From: SIG77 sp045589595
GTDB taxonomy: Bacteria > Verrucomicrobiota > Lentisphaeria > Victivallales > UBA1829
Direction of reading: 5' to 3'
NCBI GenBank assembly: GCA_045589595.1
Contig: JAZNPK010000035.1
Span: 67,416 to 131,415 of the forward strand
DNA: 64,000 nucleotides
A model generated the notes under the pieces. It was not told where the DNA came from. It was given only the letters and a program-made list of their open reading frames with translations, and ran no database searches. Positions 62,501-64,000 of the stretch are shown in pieces; position 1 is the first letter of the stretch; the number at the start of each line of letters is the position of its first letter. The translations under genes were made by a program, and so were the position numbers.

Positions 62501-64000
62501 GGCGAACTCTCCGTCAGCGGCACTTCCGTCACCGATTACATCACGGTGGACGGCGGCAGCAGGACCCTCACGCTGGATGCCGCTTACGGCGGATCGGCTG
62601 ACGCTCCTGTTACCGCGATCACAAATGCACACTTCCGGAATCTGACGGTCTCCGGTGCAACGCTGTATCTGAACGGCGCATCCAACTCCGCCGAAACGGT
62701 TACCGGATTGAATGTGGTCCTTACGGTCGTCACTGCTCCCACCGCCTCGGAAGTCCTGATGGGCGATACTCTGGCGCAAAGCACCCTCACCGGCGGCGAA
62801 GTCTCTGCCGCCCGCGGCAGTGTCTCCGTCACCGGTTCCTTCAGCTGGAGCGATCCCACCACCGTGCCATACAACGGTCAGGCATACGGCGTCAGCTTTG
62901 TCAGCACAAACGGCATCTATATCGCCGCCTGTCAGGTCTCCATCAAAGTCAATGAACGCCCCTCCACCATCGTGACAACACTCAACGATGTGATCAGCAG
63001 TGAAGACAGCCAGATCTCTCTCCGTGAAGCCATCGGCTACGCAGGAACAAACAGTCTCGGCACGGTCATTACTTTCGCTGAAAATATCTTCGATGCCGGG
63101 GCGATCCTCACGCTCACAAGCAATCTGGTCCTGAATAAAGCCATTACCATCAACGGCGATCTCGGCGGCGGAAAAGGTGCAGTAACATTGTCCGCAGGCT
63201 CCGGCGTGGAAGTCGTGATCAATGCCGGCGCATACGATATCACTCTCGAAAATGTCAAACTCAACGGCGGAAAAGTTCAGGCAACGACCGGCGTTTATAC
63301 CATCGGCGCCGGTGTCGGCGGTACTGCCATTGCCGATAACATCTCTGCCGTGACAAAAGACGGCGATACCGGACTTTTTGCCGGGACTTACACCGACCTC
63401 ACCGTCTCCGGCTCCGGCACCAAAACCGTGTCCGGCGACCTGACCGTGACGGGGGATCTTGTCAGCACCGGAAACCTGGCAGTCAGCAACGCCCTGAATG
63501 CCGCGGATATCAGCAACGGTACCGGAAAACTTTCCGCGATCTCCATCACTGCGGCGTCCGTTACCGGCAATGCCGGAACCATCGAAACCACCGGCGCGTT
63601 GACCCTGACTGGTGATTTGGCGAACACTGCGGAAGTTTCTGTCGGCGGCAAACTGACGGCGCAAACCATCAGCGCGGGTACGGCATTGAGCGCGGCGGAA
63701 GTCGAAGGCGTAAGCCTGAGCAACGACGGCGGCACGGTAACTGTCACCAATCTGCTGAAACTTTCCGGCGCCCTGACCAATATCAGCGGCAGTCTCACCG
63801 CCGGATCTGTCGAAGCCGACAGCGCCACCAACGGCGGCACAGTCAGCGTCACCAACGACATGACCGTGACGGGGGATCTTGTCAGCACCGGAAACCTGGC
63901 AGTCAGCAACGCCCTGAATGCCGCGGATATCAGCAACGGTACCGGAAAACTTTCCGCGATCTCCATCACTGCGGCGTCCGTTACCGGCAATGCCGGAACC
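50525..64000 (+). CDS. Giant DUF4347 / beta-helix / haemagglutinin-repeat surface protein (3' end beyond window)
   Basis: One frame, open for all 4,492 codons examined at many points, with no stop before the right edge. AGGAG is 6 nt before the ATG. Residues 1-21 are MGRQHKQDFRLEDRVLFEA then GA, an LEPR/LEDR-type motif of PVC and cyanobacterial giant proteins rather than a normal signal peptide. After an acidic Ala-rich linker comes DUF4347 (about 99-257; SHG with H157, YGC with C200). From about residue 258 to 3600 there are right-handed beta-helix arrays with many GGAI(Y/F) turns and FENNTA-type strands, as in chlamydial Pmp and other adhesins; SLREA/LKEA-like starts recur near 59.3 and 63.0 kb. 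The last 1,000 residues are filamentous-haemagglutinin-like (LTVSGSGTKT, TLTV). No anchor is visible. Probably a secreted adhesin. Confidence 0.9.
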   Translation, partial: MGRQHKQDFRLEDRVLFEAGAVIQAAEAAAAENNAAEQNSGAEDAASADDNDSAAAESPVSAPETENVLLADPGAAGIETDPALDGLLQGLTQQDGEDRTLVIINSSVLGADDIVAAISEHADVLQLRSGGNALDQINAYLDGKSDVSYAAIHIVSHGNDRSFTLSGESIDSAFLAENRDAFAEIGSHLTDNGDILLYGCDLASTAEGRALAADLAEITGADVAASDDATGAAGDWDLEFTVGTVESDSIRFDNYRYSLTTITVTEATSAAVKAAITSAADGDEILLSFAENTRIEGGYEIFDDKSITINGGNNVTLASNDWIFFAKHSSAGSKEVDIRFEDLSIECTKENKTAINFGSIGEGGNFSLTLENVDLSSTSANGSAVGISFSCSDLTLINTDITGFANQSVYFTSPEGTLTVQGGTIEVHPGSSNQNGKAIRTKSWRTEVDGTVFKITDGTTTRNAAGAIIYAEAGTDSTSVTDGNNLILRNITMQGMKFTGVDTSLIYQTGGTLLVENCRFGAADVVDGEGNVTTYNGLTFAATQGTDAQLGSVLHLINCSDVTIKGTATAGGGGTVFENITYANRAIVGVTGGTNVLIEGTDYVDPVSGEVTRGVQFLDSAAAEGTAVTASGNNKSGSGALGLQDVQLTMDGVLFQNIDAMGRGGAVFLYAIREDDSRISDTDFINCSVTGGTGELTDGYAAVGGAIFNYSSSPLSTLLIEDCLFENCSAIAVDGGVAYGGAIASKNAAAYEIRNTVFRGNSASGTASGTGLGYGGAFAAVSNDRTKPYHYVNMENVVFENNTADYGGAVFNANHKLIYGTDDPAYAAGGNVSGSAMNVKLSFTDAEFINNKATVDGGAIYAAIYTYYCNSGLVELHNVDFSGNRAGGHGGAIFASAVCMTVENTAFTNNTAGDDGGALYFMGQSAESANSVFSASYAYSSLAVENTSFENNTAASDGGAIYFARMSKADGYTKDAIGYLKTSYFTVENSLFNNNRAAGTATTENTTATGRGGAIYLTDRMEAAIINSTISNNNALTTGGAVYLANTEATTGFFALLNVTTANNTTAATGATYDLQTLKTTEILNSLFAGNTGAYDIMFGAAISATTHFAIYNVFDKAGDKAANYAMGGVAENYNLFEQSVVFASATPADNGGGQKTLAVTKHFDPASASGTDFRFAYSMTGRNNSPRFFLRSNGANNASFQPLWIRLDSYDAKNNTAEKYYMFSDAHQLNEMVTDGRGFFRGNADPAGDTGWTVTPGAYQYNAAKVMIGNYGYDYSNGSSYVDNTFANELPSTIVSTIHIADTTVSSSGPVTIGASAAIRGTGTLSKLTGAQFADTTETYTLTVSDLAVESTGVFFKGLNLNLANVKYTGTGSSKLYYGAVSGTGTLNISYSTLDLEGNSIITDCYGGGADLLLRNTEINVNGGTVALLSGSADSLRLEDVEFAGSVYMFADLTGLKSVLVNGLTVAAADAGSEPLFRLVMADGASVDLRDITVRELQADLFDISAGSTSPFDVELDDAQISNFDGTLFRMSGDFNIAVSDLTVRDSSGMILDLTLGGTLDLADASVTRHSGTLLSISGAESANVERLTIFDSDFSGATISGSTVTGAPVTFTDNAALTLSDIRISGNTNAFVQTVYTGSYSGAAPEIALSLFRFQKNTNGAFLFDAGGTAAVLSLVSSVFAGNNVSGTSAYTGGLLQVKGGSGATVSVRNSSFLLNTVPGSILDADGIGTLELSGATFDLNEASGAVVRFTGNDMLSVNSTFNRNTGTSMIDNAGSGKVVVIANTFAASAFSGATDLHITGSNIEVAASLVLDGSSNLFDTSVATNLQSSNYIDSGSGVMSTMTGNAVSFTDDYGGLIGTRTLQVTSGVLDVNNLQVGHYNGSAVISTDGGTTWTRLGGTALTAAEVALIQRIGYDARGYGRASGSFTYGAFEREGIVAYVNGTGYTAIATAITAAGDGGTVEIVDAMILQTAELVLNQSVTIVGMGENSGIRAKNSVAEYGIYWSKFNTTVGANHRLLTAAVSNGATADTAITLRDLTLQGTVYTKGYNGGIAYFSGVGDVVIDHVTFDGASLVNSSYYGGGAYFEKMAGDITITDSTFVNLHSCHGGGGAIYILSTNPEAAKFTVTGSVFERNSAGMLGLGANGIITNANAAASNFGGAIAIYNNTNKDDMLFNLQVVIEDSTFTGNSTSGNGGAIYSRNADSFYVNNCEFTDNFALTSGGAIYVDSILIDNVIQTEAVIENSLFHRNVAKNGGGGGVWMNAAYDSGVFDSVFTENEAYKGGGIAFSGPVTKGQTASVRLSHLVLDSNYAVLAGGGVFTSAHSGNTSSTFSSMVMMDHLIVVNNRAGVGGGGIAVGHTNQKFSNSIVNCTIVGNTVDFAHGSRTGLGAFAYTGGAGIGAAQYSTTSLSSYFGDGGYNGIYPTMEVVNSLVVGNDSGLAGGYGSDDIFLMTPLVEAGSNPPPNTTITLNTDAYRYSTYLSFYSVYGTKHGATWHSRTNNGVNVGDVENNANIFADMLYNPATQILGGKYILNNDGSLDFNISNSVAADTINHEGLSVALIQYDGGYWYYGYKDADKGETAWTIRFHGTDSNVWSYTVMTDVNDSFVSEEFEIDFSGRQRIKYYTAGALQYGEVVAWTDNDNDGVEDEVFIQSELVKILNGTTAMADGTVIYTRYGNIDLTGVTISASVVLDGSAGTLLNANGVTVSAADAVFRNMNMSITAADITISAGSVLTISHSYLEDPALTVNGDLVLVSSTVYGAETLFDGSGSISVASSTVAAGEISGLTAVNTVNSILLAGIGSGITVNAAYSITSAVVSGTGNTTATYADLFGASAKPDENGTLTPAKTTAAYKDGVLAGYEGKYIYYSTDNQTTWISVNGGTGTPAAIITDQLGNTRANKPYVAGSSHYNASIGAVTIMMEDRSLVVTTADDVVDETDFVTSLKEALIYAVELSALDPSQTITVTFSSDVFYSLTDPAVYTEFSSAGSSFFFAVIDCGDLVIDGALHDPAGTGADKCISIVNAVRDSSGTIIAAQNFLSINSTAVTLKNVILQGAGVGIEYAHGGMAVVSNGGTLIIEDSLIRGYDVAKADEALILLQGADAITFDNVEITDNHGTGNGGFLVYTSVKAAKVIFVDCLVHNNGDFATGDTFGMLLGGQGAVATLTVKDSVFRDTNFGKYMFHWHYDGQVLVDGSEFINVTASYSGSLFYSNYDAYGILVNDCVFTGNRLNGYGVVYSVSNVVINNTLIAGNTLVNATADSGIIQNKTWTSAAYNTYRIYLFNSTIINNVVQSDHATEYRGAALNIVPSDHFTEIYVGNTIIVGNTRVLKDGSGAESADFRMEHGITLNAMGVLTGSVIGTNASSFVADEETNFSGVTYRDIWGTDTAPAVTVNADGTLDLTAFTLPYHSLALRAGVRFMYDADNVKLLYADTTDESIADDAWKEWGTVTSGVFTDLRFTYLDFSLDIEGASRGGFTAAGAFDGNFTVESAFTGRDWRTIQELGLTWVGTSFQLSDGNGNWITLKGWHSEAVPDENATSVTIVSGSSISTGDIADAIGGLTVEYGGSIELNHSSGVTLHGINSNYGTMNITTHVELASGATFDCGVTDGNYSTTSYSGYADAILGLNSSNYGNLSLDGTFTANSALKVDGDFVLAAASTLTLAATGNSWTAANATFAADSTVIYNGTGQSINSSIFGNLTVNGSATASSSLNVAGKLTVGATAELSLKGAAVWASADLKDGSTVIYSGTLNQNIASATYSNLTVSSNATAAEDLTVNGTLTVTKQLTLLGNSNFWDGTKSVLDGSTIIYAGDNSAIVTDSYNNLMITKAAASASATATASGALEVNGTLTVAANVTLVLSAASGNSWNTGTFADNSTVRYTGTNAALVAGNYYNLDLAGSGTMSVTGLSVRNSLAIGSSQTLDVSGDLAAAALSNAGELILGGAFTLTNSGTTLGNVTYDGADQSVLAGTYADLTLTGSGTKTFAGNVTITGELSVSGTSVTDYITVDGGSRTLTLDAAYGGSADAPVTAITNAHFRNLTVSGATLYLNGASNSAETVTGLNVVLTVVTAPTASEVLMGDTLAQSTLTGGEVSAARGSVSVTGSFSWSDPTTVPYNGQAYGVSFVSTNGIYIAACQVSIKVNERPSTIVTTLNDVISSEDSQISLREAIGYAGTNSLGTVITFAENIFDAGAILTLTSNLVLNKAITINGDLGGGKGAVTLSAGSGVEVVINAGAYDITLENVKLNGGKVQATTGVYTIGAGVGGTAIADNISAVTKDGDTGLFAGTYTDLTVSGSGTKTVSGDLTVTGDLVSTGNLAVSNALNAADISNGTGKLSAISITAASVTGNAGTIETTGALTLTGDLANTAEVSVGGKLTAQTISAGTALSAAEVEGVSLSNDGGTVTVTNLLKLSGALTNISGSLTAGSVEADSATNGGTVSVTNDMTVTGDLVSTGNLAVSNALNAADISNGTGKLSAISITAASVTGNAGT
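63441..64000 (+). repeat. 420-bp tandem repeat inside the giant gene
   Basis: Bases 63441-63580 are identical to 63861-64000, a period of 420 bp or 140 codons. The second copy is cut by the window edge, so the number of copies is unknown. Confidence 0.9.

Noticed and set aside
61529..63664. Minus-strand open frame of 711 codons near the right edge
   Set aside because: Same explanation: reverse of haemagglutinin-like repeats; no start signals.

Overview
The window looks like a chromosomal segment of a Gram-negative bacterium of the PVC group, most probably a gut-type Lentisphaerae (Victivallis-like) organism. Pointers are the LL-diaminopimelate aminotransferase route to meso-DAP, many glycan-degradation and amino-sugar genes, the eukaryote-like Ser/Thr kinase, the sodium-pumping decarboxylase, a TRL-type lipoprotein, and a giant surface protein that starts with an LEDRVLF motif followed by DUF4347. 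This placement is inferred from gene content; no rRNA, tRNA or CRISPR array was seen.

Layout. 1-5.8 kb (minus): MFS transporter (cut by the left edge), CBM9-like protein, FtsQ-like protein, acetate kinase, CTP-type lipid kinase, DapL. 6-9.3 kb (plus): comF, accD, a small SRP RNA with its terminator, rph, aat. 9.3-10 kb: a dense array of palindromic repeat modules. 10-15.5 kb (minus): uxaC-nagB; prmC, a lipoprotein, a GGQ release-factor-like protein and pyrF; a TRL-like lipoprotein. 15.7-21.3 kb: argH and an exported protein (plus), MFS plus RsuA (minus), nth and a DUF374 acyltransferase (plus). 21.5-23.8 kb (plus): SGNH/DUF4886 esterase and a GH28-like beta-helix enzyme. 23.9-39.2 kb (minus): nearly gapless run LysM protein > MFS/PlsC/AMP-ligase fusion > metallo-beta-lactamase-fold hydrolase > Ser/Thr kinase > degenerate HAMP sensor kinase > glycogen phosphorylase > toroid-like enzyme > Gfo/Idh/MocA oxidoreductase. 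39.4-44.7 kb: nagA, an OLD-family ATPase/TOPRIM protein, a novel WRGG-repeat secreted protein, a second nagA and a lipoprotein. 44.8-49.8 kb (minus): birA-oadG-oadA-oadB operon encoding a biotin-dependent sodium pump together with its biotin ligase. 49.8-50.5 kb: another palindrome-rich spacer. 50.5 kb to the right edge: a single open frame of at least 4,492 codons for a giant beta-helix/haemagglutinin-like surface protein.

How the genes fit together: NagA (two copies) and NagB convert GlcNAc-6-P to fructose-6-P; UxaC, the GH28-like and toroid-like enzymes, the CBM9-like protein and the SGNH esterase suggest use of uronic-acid-containing plant or host glycans; acetate kinase and the Oad pump fit fermentative energy conservation with a sodium gradient; GlgP handles storage polysaccharide and may be controlled by the kinase encoded upstream in the same run.

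Most unusual observations: dispersed mosaics of hairpin modules whose arms differ by compensatory changes between loci; the giant protein with a possible His-Cys catalytic dyad in DUF4347; the WRGG-repeat protein; the stand-alone OLD protein; an OadB with an exported N-terminal extension; and a GGQ-domain protein with an apparent C-terminal helix-turn-helix next to prmC.
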